From DRVV01 sp964487415 (lineage in GTDB: Archaea; Thermoproteota; Bathyarchaeia; Bathyarchaeales; Bathycorpusculaceae), in contig CAZAPQ010000126.1 of assembly GCA_964487415.1 (NCBI GenBank), forward strand, positions 6,437 to 70,436: a stretch of 64,000 nt of DNA. Reading direction: 5' to 3'. The translations under genes were made by a program, and so were the position numbers. The notes beneath the pieces were generated by a model. The model had not been told where the DNA came from, searched no databases, and saw nothing but the letters and a program-made list of their open reading frames with translations. Within the stretch, counting starts at the first letter, position 1. Each line of letters starts with the position of its first letter. Of this stretch, positions 9,098-17,680 are shown in pieces.

Positions 9098-9214
9098 CTT
9101 GTTTCCCAAAGGTATATTGCTGTAATTGTCGAGCTTACTTATATTTTATACGTTTTATTTTTACATTCTGCCTCATAACTTATTCGCAAAATTATTATCA
9201 TTCTTCTTGTTTAT

Positions 9215-10267
9215 ATGCCCAAGTGGGTCTATTTGGGAGTAAACCTTCGGGATATTGTACCTAAAACTATTGTAAGGCTTGAAGATTTAAGCGGAAAATC
9301 CATGGCAATAGATGCCTATAATGCCCTCTACCAATTTTTGGCCATAATCCGCCAGCCGGATGGCACTCCGCTCAAAGATAGCAGTGGGCGAATCACAAGC
9401 CACTTAAGCGGTCTTCTTTACAGGACATGCAACCTTGTTGAGCTCGGAATTAAGCCAATCTATGTCTTTGACGGGGTTCCTCCAGCTTTAAAAGAGGCTG
9501 AAATTAAAAGGCGAATGAAAGTGAAGGAGGAAGCCCTAATAAAATATGAACAAGCCTTAAGGGAGGGCAAAATTGAAGAAGCCCGTATGTATGCACAGGC
9601 TACTTCAACGCTTAAAGATTACATGGCTGAAGACAGCAAGCGTCTCTTAAATTTAATGGGAATTCCATGGGTTCAAGCCCCAAGTGAGGGTGAGGCCCAA
9701 GCTGCCTACATCGTGAAACATGGAGATGCTGATTACTGTGCAAGTCAGGATTATGACAGCCTGCTTTTTGGTGCTCCCTGCCTTGTAAGAAACGTTACAA
9801 TTTCCGGTAAGAGAAAACTTCCTGGGAAAAACGTGTACGTTGAAGTTGTACCTGAAATAGTTGAACTTGATCGCGTGCTAAAGGAGTGGGGGATAACTCA
9901 TCAGCAGCTGATTGATATAGGAATACTTGTAGGAACGGATTATAATCCTGATGGTGTTAAGGGATTAGGTCCTAAAACTGCCTTGAAGCTGATAAAAGAA
10001 TATAAGTGTCTTGAAAATGCTCTGCCTCACTTGAAGAGTGCAGAGTTTCCAGTGGATCCATTGAAGATTAGAGAGCTTTTCCTAAAACCTAACGTAACTG
10101 CTAATTATAAGATAGAGTGGCGGGAGCCGGATGTTGAGGGGGTAGTTGCCTTCATCTGTGGAGAGCGAGATTTTTCAGAGGACCGTGTAAGAAAAGCTCT
10201 AGAGAAAATGCAAAAAGGATTGGCCAAAATTAAGGGAAAAACAACACTTGAAAGATGGTTTGGATAG
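9215..10267 (+). CDS. fen: flap endonuclease 1 (FEN1)
   Basis: Removes 5' flaps during Okazaki fragment maturation and repair. The N-domain (residues 1-98) has the metal-site segment YVFDGVPP; the I-domain has PSEGEAQAAY and QDYDSLLFG; the helix-hairpin-helix reads VGTDYNPDGVKGLGPKTALKLI. The protein ends TTLERWF, a PCNA-interacting motif. The length of 350 matches archaeal FEN1, and the stop is TAG. It is divergent from the zinc-ribbon/aEF-1beta pair. Confidence 0.97.
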   Translation: MPKWVYLGVNLRDIVPKTIVRLEDLSGKSMAIDAYNALYQFLAIIRQPDGTPLKDSSGRITSHLSGLLYRTCNLVELGIKPIYVFDGVPPALKEAEIKRRMKVKEEALIKYEQALREGKIEEARMYAQATSTLKDYMAEDSKRLLNLMGIPWVQAPSEGEAQAAYIVKHGDADYCASQDYDSLLFGAPCLVRNVTISGKRKLPGKNVYVEVVPEIVELDRVLKEWGITHQQLIDIGILVGTDYNPDGVKGLGPKTALKLIKEYKCLENALPHLKSAEFPVDPLKIRELFLKPNVTANYKIEWREPDVEGVVAFICGERDFSEDRVRKALEKMQKGLAKIKGKTTLERWFG

Positions 10268-10287
10268 AAGTCAACTAATTAACATAG

Positions 10288-10993
10288 CTAAATTTTGTGG
10301 CCATACCGTCCGGTTAATGGAACAAAAGCTACTCCTCCAAGGTTTTCTTCTATAATTCTGCCATCACTTCTTTTTGTGATCTTTATTAAGTTTTGAAAAA
10401 AGTGCACACTTCCAACAGGGATAACCATTATTCCCCCAGGCTTTAACTGCTCTAATAAAGGTCTTGGAATCTCAGGTGCCGCTGCAGTTACTAAAATGCG
10501 ATCGTATGGAGCTTTTTCCGGGTAGCCCATGGAACCATTTGCCGAGATTATAGTGATGCGGTCGCTGTATCCCGCTTTCATTATGTTTTTTCTCGCCAAT
10601 TCAGCTAAAGCCTCTATTATCTCCACCGTGTATACGTGGCCCCATTCGCTTCTAGGAGCATCATTTGGGGCTACAATCTCAGCTACAGTCGCGGCATGCC
10701 ACCCTGACCCCGCGCCCACCTCCAATACTTTCTGGCCTATTTCCAATCGGAGGGCTTCATTCATTATTGCGACCATGTTTCGCCTGGCCTAGCTTTCAGC
10801 TTGGGCCATGTGGCGCGGAAACCGTCTGCCCATATCCAATTGGAAGGGGCGTATCCGCGGCGCTGTATGCTTTCATGTTTTCTGGAAGAAATTTTGATCG
10901 GGGTACGAGGCGCATGGCCCTGATTACTTTCTTGGATCTTAATATGCCCTCTCTTATTAAATTGTCAATAAGTCTATTCCATTCTTCTTCCAA
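10288..10993 (-). CDS. pcm: protein-L-isoaspartate O-methyltransferase, reading frame interrupted by a 31-nt insertion
   Basis: Methylates L-isoaspartyl residues in aged proteins using SAM. Two frames together make one enzyme. The upstream part (from about 10993, TTG after GGTGA; GTG 11002 is an alternative) ends PIGYGQTVSAPH and then hits a TGA at 10796. The downstream part begins MVAIMNEALRLE at ATG 10776 and carries the SAM-binding motif VLEVGAGSGWHAA. The family expects SAPHMVAIM without a break. The 31 bases 10777-10807 separate the His and Met codons, contain stops in both frames and fold into a hairpin. It may be a pseudogene, two separately translated pieces, or a gene whose insert is bypassed or removed. 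Confidence 0.85.
10777..10807 (-). other. 31-nt hairpin-forming intervening sequence inside pcm
   Basis: Lies exactly between the His codon (10808-10810) and the Met codon (10774-10776) of a conserved SAPH-MV junction. With 15 bases of upstream coding sequence it can form a 46-nt hairpin: GTTTC/GAAAC, GCC/GGC, TGGCC/GGCCA and AGCT/AGCT around a GAA loop, 17 pairs in all, with CGC and ACA bulges on the 5' side. An ACATGG direct repeat flanks it at 33-base spacing. The bulges are on one strand, so this is not a canonical bulge-helix-bulge splice site. See findings. Confidence 0.75.
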
Positions 10994-11069
10994 GATGTTC
11001 ACCGACTAATTAGATTGCATACTGATTTTTTAACATGTCTAATTTTAGCGAGAAGTGCTTGTTAAATGC

Positions 11070-12899
11070 TTACTTCACAGTTACCGATTTTGCAAGATTT
11101 CTTGGTTTATCCGGATCATATCCTTTTTCAACTGCCATGTAATATGCAAAAAGCTGCAATGGCACGATAAAGGGTATTGGAGACAACACATCCGGTATGC
11201 CTTTAGGTAATTCTATGTAGTCATCAGCAAATTTTTTCAATTCCTCATCCCCCTCCTCTATAAGAACTATTATGGAAGCGCCCCTCGCTTTCATCTCCAT
11301 AATGTTTCCCATGATTATTTTACGAGTTTCATCTCTTGGGCAAATGAAAATTGCCGGTACACCCTCTTCGATGAGGCTTATGGGCCCATGTTTGCTTTCG
11401 CCGGCAGGAAAAGCCATGGCTGGAACATAGGCGATTTCCATAAGTTTCAGTCTGCCTTCATAGGCTGTTGCCGTGCTTATTCCCCGCCCCAAGAACATGA
11501 AAACTTTAGCGTCTCTGTATTTTTGGGCGAGTTGCCTAACTTTTTCCTCCTGTGTTCTAATCACAGTTTCAACGATATCCGGCAACTTTTTCAACTTAGC
11601 CTCTATAAAGTCCATTTCATCTTGGGAGATCTTACCCCTTTTCTTTGCTAATCTAAGGGCAAGCTGAGCTAGAACTGAAAGCTGGGATGTGAAAGTCTTC
11701 GTTGCGGCTACGCCTATTTCAGGACCTGATTGTTGGCATATGTAGACTCTTGAAATTCTGGTCAATGTTGAGCCAATAACATTTGTTAACCCCAATATGG
11801 TAGCTGCCCTTAGTCTCGCGGCGTTTACCGCTGCAATCGTGTCTGCAGTCTCCCCGGACTGACTTACAGCTAAAATTGTGCTATCAATGTTGACAGATTT
11901 TCCATGCTGCTCTATGAATTCTGATGCTATAACTGGGTATGTGGCCAAAAAGGCAAGTTTAGAAAACATGTAAGATGCAGCTAAACAAGCATGATAAGAG
12001 GTTCCACATGCAACTAGAAAAACCTCACGGGCACGATCCAAAAACGTTGCCATCAGATCTAAATAGTGCTCCTGCAGCCTAAGGGTGTTTTTTAGGCATA
12101 ATGGCTGCTCATGAATCTCTTTTAACATAAAGTGCGTGTAACCCTGCTTAATCGCCATTTCTGGGGTCCAATCAATTAGCTTTGGCTCCCTCATCACAGG
12201 ACTTGCGTCCGCTATCTTCTTGATCTCGAAACCTTCAGGAGACAGAACTGCAAATTCATCATCCTCAATTATAATAACTTTGTTGGTTAAGGGCAGAAAG
12301 GCTGGGATATCTGAAGCGCAATATAGCGCGTTTTCTCCTATACCAATAATAAGCGGGCTTTCCCTTCTGGCGCAGATGATTTTATCGGGCTCTTTAGGCG
12401 AGATTACGGCGATGGCGAAGGAACCTTCGAGTTTCCTGACAGCTTCGAGAACTGCTTCTGCAAGCTTTAATGAAGGATTGCTTTTTAAATTTTCTTCAAT
12501 AAGGTGTGCTATGACCTCTGTGTCGGTTCTAGACGTGAATGCATGGCCCTTATTTTCCAATTCAAGTTTTAGCTCAGCAAAGTTTTCAATTATGCCGTTG
12601 TGAACTAAAGCTATTTGGCTCCCACAGTCTGTATGGGGATGCGCATTTTCCTGTGTGGGCGCTCCATGCGTAGCCCATCTTGTATGACCTATACCAACTC
12701 TTCCAGGCAAATCATCCAAGTTATGGATTCTATGAATCTCATCAATTTTTCCACAATCCTTCTTTATGTAGATTTTACCATCATGTAATGTCGCTTCTCC
12801 GGCAGAATCATAGCCCCTGTATTCAAGCCTCTTTAGGGCTTGATGTATAACTGGCGCCGCGGCTCCGTTCTTCATTATGCAGCCAAAAATTCCGCACAT
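11070..12899 (-). CDS. glmS: glutamine-fructose-6-phosphate aminotransferase (isomerizing)
   Basis: Makes glucosamine-6-phosphate from fructose-6-phosphate and glutamine, the entry to UDP-GlcNAc and surface glycans. The 609-residue protein has an N-terminal class II glutaminase domain with catalytic Cys2 (MCGIFGC), GHTRWATHG and HNGIIENF, then two SIS sugar-binding domains with LVACGTSYHACLA and SQSGETADT. It ends NLAKSVTVK, the family C-terminus that closes the active site. It is divergent from the HTH regulator gene at 13094. Confidence 0.97.
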   Translation of the reverse strand: MCGIFGCIMKNGAAAPVIHQALKRLEYRGYDSAGEATLHDGKIYIKKDCGKIDEIHRIHNLDDLPGRVGIGHTRWATHGAPTQENAHPHTDCGSQIALVHNGIIENFAELKLELENKGHAFTSRTDTEVIAHLIEENLKSNPSLKLAEAVLEAVRKLEGSFAIAVISPKEPDKIICARRESPLIIGIGENALYCASDIPAFLPLTNKVIIIEDDEFAVLSPEGFEIKKIADASPVMREPKLIDWTPEMAIKQGYTHFMLKEIHEQPLCLKNTLRLQEHYLDLMATFLDRAREVFLVACGTSYHACLAASYMFSKLAFLATYPVIASEFIEQHGKSVNIDSTILAVSQSGETADTIAAVNAARLRAATILGLTNVIGSTLTRISRVYICQQSGPEIGVAATKTFTSQLSVLAQLALRLAKKRGKISQDEMDFIEAKLKKLPDIVETVIRTQEEKVRQLAQKYRDAKVFMFLGRGISTATAYEGRLKLMEIAYVPAMAFPAGESKHGPISLIEEGVPAIFICPRDETRKIIMGNIMEMKARGASIIVLIEEGDEELKKFADDYIELPKGIPDVLSPIPFIVPLQLFAYYMAVEKGYDPDKPRNLAKSVTVK

Positions 12900-13093
12900 T
12901 TTTAATCCTCTTTTTCATCTTTTCTGAATTTTCAGCTACTCTTATTTTCTTTTTCCTTAAATAAGCATTTTTAAGACAAAATTGAAAATTTTGAAAAACT
13001 TTTGTGGATGTTAACTTTCGTAAAACCTTGCGGTAACATTTGTTTTCCATTTGTTGTGTGTAAGAAAACGGAACCATAAAAAAGATTTTAATA

Positions 13094-14110
13094 ATGGACA
13101 TGAATACTATATCTGAAAAGACCATGAACAAAGCGGCGGTAAAGTTTCTTCTATGCGACGATGGAAAAGTCCGAATGGTTAAGGATATTAAAATTTTTGA
13201 CGATCCACAGATGCTTAAGATGATTCTGAACAGAACTAGCTGGAAAATTTTGTCAATGCTCTACGAGAAGGAAAGATACCCGCTAGAGGTGGCCAGAGCT
13301 TTAGGAGTTCATGAACAGAAGGTTTACTACCACATAAGGAAGCTGTTGAAAGCTGGAGTGGTGACCCTGGCTAGGCAGGAGGAGAGAAAAGGGGCTGTGG
13401 CTAAATATTATAAGGTGATTTATCCCGCCTTCGGAATAGAGTTTCCTCAAGGGTACAAGCCTATTGAAAGACTCCTATCATCATTATTTGGTTTTGGTGG
13501 TTATAGTGTGGTGCGAATGTTCTTTAGCGAATTCATAAATCAGAATGGAATTTTTGATGGGAAAATTGTTGTAGGGAGTCCTATACCCCATGGTCCTTTT
13601 AAGACAAGTGCTAGAGATGGCCATTACGCCAGCCACTTGGCTTTCTTCTTTGGACAGTTTATTATAATGCCCCATGATTTTTCTGTGAAGTTGGACGTGG
13701 ATGTGAAGGTGGAAAAAGAAGAGAAAAATAATCTGGTGCTTGTAGGAGGGCCAGGAACAAATCTTTTGACGCAAGAGCTTAACGACTATCTTCCCGTGAA
13801 ATTTAATATGATGCCATCTGAGCAGGGTTATCTTTTCGGCGGACTGGTGTCACAAAAAACTGGGCGTGTTTATGTTGCAGACTCTGTTGGTGTTGTGGCG
13901 AAAATAGTCAATCCGTGGGATTCCAGCAAGAGGGTTATAGTGCTTGCCGGAAATAAGGCGGTGGGCACTAAAGCATGCGTTCTGGCTTTGACGAACTTCT
14001 GGGAAAAAACCCTTAAGGATTATAGAGGCGAGGACACTTTTGCGAAAGTCATACAGGGCTACGACATGGATGGTGATGGAAAGGTTGATTCCATAGAAAT
14101 TCTTGAATAA
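13094..14110 (+). CDS. ArsR-like winged-helix regulator with S-layer-like domain and Ca-binding-loop tail
   Basis: A 338-residue protein. Residues 35-105 form a winged helix (RTSWKILSMLYEKERYP, then VHEQKVYYHIRKLLKAG). The rest is unlike ordinary regulators: it has VVGSPIPHGPFKT, VLVGGPGTNLLTQELND and VLAGNKAVGTKACVLALTNFW, which resemble repeats in archaeal S-layer-type surface proteins. It ends with GYDMDGDGKVDSIEILE, a calcium-loop-like (EF-hand/dockerin style) motif. I see no signal peptide or membrane segment. What it senses is unknown. The nearest upstream gene is the divergent glmS. Confidence 0.8.
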   Translation: MDMNTISEKTMNKAAVKFLLCDDGKVRMVKDIKIFDDPQMLKMILNRTSWKILSMLYEKERYPLEVARALGVHEQKVYYHIRKLLKAGVVTLARQEERKGAVAKYYKVIYPAFGIEFPQGYKPIERLLSSLFGFGGYSVVRMFFSEFINQNGIFDGKIVVGSPIPHGPFKTSARDGHYASHLAFFFGQFIIMPHDFSVKLDVDVKVEKEEKNNLVLVGGPGTNLLTQELNDYLPVKFNMMPSEQGYLFGGLVSQKTGRVYVADSVGVVAKIVNPWDSSKRVIVLAGNKAVGTKACVLALTNFWEKTLKDYRGEDTFAKVIQGYDMDGDGKVDSIEILE

Positions 14111-14152
14111 TTATCGAGCAAGGTCGCTTGGCTCGCTTATGGGCTGATTGAC

Positions 14153-14578
14153 TTGAAGGCATCCGAAGTAATTATAGCCTATGGGCATGAGAATGTCCAA
14201 GCTACTCATCGATCAACTTTCGAGATTACCAAGGAAAGCCATCTGTCTAAACGAGGAGATTGCATAATCGCTGTTTCTGCCAATAAAGGTTTAGCGGAAT
14301 TAAGCGATATTTTTAAAGAAGTATTGCGTAAGTGTGGCTCTAAATTAACCATTTTAATTGAGGCCGGAGGGGCGAGCGATGTGATAAATGCCTTTGGAAG
14401 CCCCTTGCTTACTCTGATGCATCCCACAGAAATGGTTGTGAGAAAAAGTAGTTACGTGTGTAGGCGCACTTTAGCCATACAAGCGGATAAAGCTGCATGT
14501 GATCTTTCAAAGGCTCTTGTGGAAAAACTTAAAATCCCCGGAGAAGAGGTTCGGATAACGCTGACAGTTAGGGTTTAA
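14153..14578 (+). CDS. DUF371 family protein
   Basis: A 141-residue archaeal protein of unknown function. The pattern AYGHENVQATHRSTFEIT at the N-terminus and SPLLTLMHPTEMVVRKSSYVC in the middle match what I recall of DUF371. The start is TTG 14153, and no strong SD is visible. Its last codons overlap the stop region of the convergent trm5 by four bases. Confidence 0.75.
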   Translation: MKASEVIIAYGHENVQATHRSTFEITKESHLSKRGDCIIAVSANKGLAELSDIFKEVLRKCGSKLTILIEAGGASDVINAFGSPLLTLMHPTEMVVRKSSYVCRRTLAIQADKAACDLSKALVEKLKIPGEEVRITLTVRV

Positions 14579-15642
14579 AGCACTTCCACATCTAAGACTA
14601 TTTGCCACTCGTAGGGTGCTGTCTCCCGTACAGACCTTGAAAATAGGAACTTCTTCACTTTTCTTCCAGCCTTCTCAACTTCTTCCTGGAGGCGAATTTT
14701 TAAGTTTTCAATGGAATCTGAGGCTTTGGCAAAAGTGTAAAAGTGTATCGTGCCTCCTTCAGGTTTTAATGTTTCGCATGCAGCATCCAAAAATTCTATA
14801 GCTTTCTCGGGTAGGTTCATTATTACCCGATCTGCAATGCCTTTAAGCCTATCCTTCACAACCTGTTTTGCATCTCCGAGTATTGGGTGAACCTTATTTT
14901 CAACCCTATTCAGCCTAATGTTTTTCTTTAAAAGCTCGAATGCGCTTGGATTTATGTCTATGGCATAAACCCTAACGTTTTCATGAGTTTTAGCAATTAG
15001 TATGGAGAAAGGACCTACTCCAGCGAACATATCCACAACTTTTTCATTCTCTTTAACCAAGGAAGCTACGCGGCTGTGTTCATAGGAAAGGCGTGGCGAG
15101 AAGTAAACCTTAGCTAGGTCTATGTAATATTTACATCCATGCTCTTTATGGATGGTTTCAGTTTTAGGTTCACCTGCGATGAAGGTAAATTCTCTAAGGC
15201 GATAAGTTCCAGTTATTGCACTGGCCTTGGCTAAAACTGTGCGGATCCCCTTATGCGCCTGCAAAATTGCACAGCCTAAATCATTTTTATATGGTTCAAG
15301 CTCTGGGGGAATTTCAATTGTTGCTATGTCTCCTATAATATCCATAGATTTGGGAATGCTTGCAAGTAAGTATGATGGAAGTTTACCTTCAAGAAGTTCC
15401 AGAAATGTTTTTTGTTTTTCCCTGAAAGGGAAAATGTAATTGATGACCTCCATGTTAGTGATGTTCCTTTTAAGAATTTCAGATTCTTCTTGAGATGGGT
15501 TCCGGTTTAAAGGTATGTAAATGTGACTGCCGTTTCTCTGAACTTCTAATTCATTATCAATTATTTTAAGCATATGGACTAGTCTTATTGCTTTTTCGCC
15601 TTCCTTTTTAGGAACCCTTAGACATTGAGATTTTTTGGGCAT
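14575..15642 (-). CDS. trm5: tRNA (guanine37-N1)-methyltransferase Trm5
   Basis: Methylates N1 of G37 next to the anticodon, which prevents frameshifting. At 355 residues it has the three-domain Trm5 layout: an N-terminal D1 domain, the linker D2 with RLREFTFIAGEPKTETIHKEH, and a class I methyltransferase domain with DLAKVYFSPRLSYEHSRVASLV, VVDMFAGVGPFSI (SAM motif I) and the catalytic-loop NLPEKA (NPPxx-like). ATG 15642 is the first possible start. Confidence 0.94.
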   Translation of the reverse strand: MPKKSQCLRVPKKEGEKAIRLVHMLKIIDNELEVQRNGSHIYIPLNRNPSQEESEILKRNITNMEVINYIFPFREKQKTFLELLEGKLPSYLLASIPKSMDIIGDIATIEIPPELEPYKNDLGCAILQAHKGIRTVLAKASAITGTYRLREFTFIAGEPKTETIHKEHGCKYYIDLAKVYFSPRLSYEHSRVASLVKENEKVVDMFAGVGPFSILIAKTHENVRVYAIDINPSAFELLKKNIRLNRVENKVHPILGDAKQVVKDRLKGIADRVIMNLPEKAIEFLDAACETLKPEGGTIHFYTFAKASDSIENLKIRLQEEVEKAGRKVKKFLFSRSVRETAPYEWQIVLDVEVL

Positions 15643-15736
15643 AAATTTAATAATTGTTTTCGTTTAACCATTTATTAATTAAGCCGTTCAATATTGTTTT
15701 ATAATTTTAGTTCCTAGTAAAGGTTAAGATATTTTG

Positions 15737-16315
15737 TTAACTTTCCAATTCAGCCCTGCAGTCTTCACAGATGAATTCTCCATCCCTTTCCTTTAGGTTG
15801 TCTGACCATCCCCCGCATCTGTCGCAGTATCCCGCTAGGGAGGCCCCCTCTTCCGTTGCCGTTTGTGCTATGTGTTCTCTTTCTATTATGGCTTTTTCCT
15901 GGATTGTTTCTAAAAGTTCGGGCATCACACTTAAGATGTCCTTGCTTGAAATTAGTCCAACCAGTTGCCCTTTATATGTCACTCCGAGTCTCCTGATGTT
16001 CAATCTATTCATTTTTCTCGCCGCTTCATTTATTGTTTCGTCAGGCTCTATTGTTATTAGCGGGCTAGTCATGACATCCTTAGCCCTAACTGATTCCGGT
16101 TTTATGTTTTTGGCGAGAATCCTTGTGACCAGATCTCTCTCCGTTATGATCCCAATGGGTTTTCCATCCTTGCCCGTCACTATTATGCAGCCTAATTCAT
16201 GCTTGTCCATCAGTTCTGCAACGTGGTTTATTGATGCATTCTCATCAACTGTTATCACTGGATTAGTCATAACATCTTTGACTAGCATTCTTGGTCTCAA
16301 CCCTATTTCCGCCAT
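15737..16315 (-). CDS. CBS-domain pair protein with C-terminal zinc ribbon
   Basis: 192 residues. Two CBS motifs cover about 8-130 (VKDVMTNPVITVDENA and AKDVMTSPLITIEPDE), a module that usually senses adenine nucleotides or SAM. A short linker leads to a ribbon with CDRCGG and CEDCRAE, which could bind zinc. No catalytic domain is present, so a regulatory role is inferred; the partner is unknown. It is divergent from the DUF4438 gene. Confidence 0.85.
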   Translation of the reverse strand: MAEIGLRPRMLVKDVMTNPVITVDENASINHVAELMDKHELGCIIVTGKDGKPIGIITERDLVTRILAKNIKPESVRAKDVMTSPLITIEPDETINEAARKMNRLNIRRLGVTYKGQLVGLISSKDILSVMPELLETIQEKAIIEREHIAQTATEEGASLAGYCDRCGGWSDNLKERDGEFICEDCRAELES

Positions 16316-16451
16316 CGTCCTCAGCCAGATGTTCGCCTTCTTTATTCAATTCAAATTAAACGTACATTTAAAACTTGTCATATCTTTAGAATAAAGTTTC
16401 TGCAAGAAGAAACATATATGGGTGGATGGTTTTGGTTAATTTGGGATATTC

Positions 16452-17339
16452 ATGTTGAGGACAAACGCGGATAAGTTGGTGAAAATCTCTGTAATTGGCG
16501 AAGTTGCAAGTCCAGTGTATAGAAACGTTTACAATGTTTCAGCTGAAGGGGTTCCCATGGTTTTGCCTGGTGTGGGAGGAATAACCTATAATGTTAGGGT
16601 TGGCGATCCTGCATGTGGTTGGGAAGCTGATCATGTGGAACCCGGCGTTAGCATAGAAAACAAGGAAAATGATCCAAGTTTTGGACGAGGAGCAAATGTT
16701 GCCCTCAATGTACTTTCATGCGTTGGAAATGAGGCTGTTGTGTTTTCAGGAGACGCTAAGGGTGCAAGGGGTGTTGTGACGGGTAAGCATGGTGGGATAG
16801 AGCATGTGCTTGTTGACTTTCCGCGAGAGGTTCTTGAAAAGCTTATGATCGGTGATAAAGTGCTGGTGAAGGCTTTCGGGGTTGGCTTAAAACTTTTGGA
16901 TTTTAGGGAAATCAAGGTTATAAATATGGACCCTCACTTTCTTGAAGCTTTAGGCATAAGGCCTGTTGGAGATAAGCTTGAGATTCCTGTGACACATGTT
17001 ATTCCTGCGGCAATTATGGGTTCAGGTTTGGGAGCGAATCAAACATATTCGGGAGATTATGATATTCAGCTTTTTGATGAAAGTATCTGCAGGGAATATG
17101 GTCTTGAGGATCTCCGGCTTGGCGATCTTGTAGCCATTCTTGATGCTGACCATTCTTACGGGAGAATCTATCGAAAAGGCGCTGTTTCAGTTGGTATAGT
17201 TGTGCATACGAACTCTGTGACTTCAGGCCATGGGCCCGGCGTGACAACATTGTTCACTTCCGCATCTGGCAAAATCATTCCTAAAATAGAATCAAAAGCT
17301 AACATAGCCTATGTGCTGAAGCTAAGGACAGATATATAA
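16452..17339 (+). CDS. DUF4438 domain protein
   Basis: A 295-residue protein matching the DUF4438 pattern: LPGVGGITYNVRVGD, ADHVEPGVSI near residue 60, KGARGVVTGKHGGIEHVLVDF at about 97-117 and SGHGPGVTTLFTS near the C-terminus. Function is not established; the many glycine-rich turns suggest a beta-rich enzyme. A TATA-like ACATATATGG lies about 40 bases upstream. Its stop overlaps the TATA box of rps26e. Confidence 0.8.
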   Translation: MLRTNADKLVKISVIGEVASPVYRNVYNVSAEGVPMVLPGVGGITYNVRVGDPACGWEADHVEPGVSIENKENDPSFGRGANVALNVLSCVGNEAVVFSGDAKGARGVVTGKHGGIEHVLVDFPREVLEKLMIGDKVLVKAFGVGLKLLDFREIKVINMDPHFLEALGIRPVGDKLEIPVTHVIPAAIMGSGLGANQTYSGDYDIQLFDESICREYGLEDLRLGDLVAILDADHSYGRIYRKGAVSVGIVVHTNSVTSGHGPGVTTLFTSASGKIIPKIESKANIAYVLKLRTDI

Positions 17340-17340
17340 G
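17331..17340 (+). promoter_or_regulatory. TATA box for rps26e
   Basis: GATATATAAG, overlapping the stop of the DUF4438 gene and 50 bases before the S26e start. The ribosomal protein gene therefore probably has its own promoter. Confidence 0.55.
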
Positions 17341-17389
17341 TACGAGAATGCTATCCTCTGATAGTAAATTATAATGGACTGTTGAGATT

Positions 17390-17680
17390 ATGCCATATAA
17401 GAGGAAGAGTCGGGGAAGATCAAAGGGTGCTAAGGGAAGAAGCGGGTTCGTCCAATGTGCCAACTGTGGGGAGCTGGTGCCAAGAGATAAAGCCAAGAAA
17501 GTCACCCGCCGAGTGTCCCTAGTTGATCCCGCCCTAGCCAGGGAACTTCGCCAGAAAGGTGCCTATATATCAGCTCCTGTTGAAACTAAATATTATTGCG
17601 TTTCATGTGCTGTTCACTATGGAATCGTTAAGGTTAGGGCCAGGGAAGAACGTAAGCTCCGCACTGGCAGAAGATTCTAG
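17390..17680 (+). CDS. rps26e: 30S ribosomal protein S26e
   Basis: A 96-residue small-subunit protein found in eukaryotes and in TACK/Asgard archaea but absent from most Euryarchaeota. It has a basic N-terminus (PYKRKSRGRSKGAKGR), the zinc ribbon CANCGE...CVSCAVH, and the family core VPRDKAKKV. This is one of the better lineage markers in the window. It overlaps the 3' end of the convergent CDP-alcohol phosphatidyltransferase gene by four bases. Confidence 0.95.
   Translation: MPYKRKSRGRSKGAKGRSGFVQCANCGELVPRDKAKKVTRRVSLVDPALARELRQKGAYISAPVETKYYCVSCAVHYGIVKVRAREERKLRTGRRF

Noticed and set aside
10774..10813. Ribosomal hop with matched take-off and landing codons (CAT to CAT) in pcm
   Set aside because: The 33-base spacing of the ACATGG repeats keeps the original frame and would lead to another stop, not to the MVAIM frame.
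10774..10822. Canonical bulge-helix-bulge intron in pcm
   Set aside because: Both 3-nt bulges lie on the same strand and the middle helix is three pairs; a canonical site needs bulges on opposite strands and four pairs. A non-canonical site is left open.
12823..13131. Minus-strand frame upstream of glmS
   Set aside because: It crosses the glmS start and the divergent promoter region; composition looks like non-coding sequence.
14111..14152. Hairpin (GAGCAAG...CTTGGCTC) after the HTH gene, possible terminator or repeat
   Set aside because: Similar short palindromic words near 24420 and 38090 were compared, but the sequences do not share enough to call a repeat, and no T-run follows.
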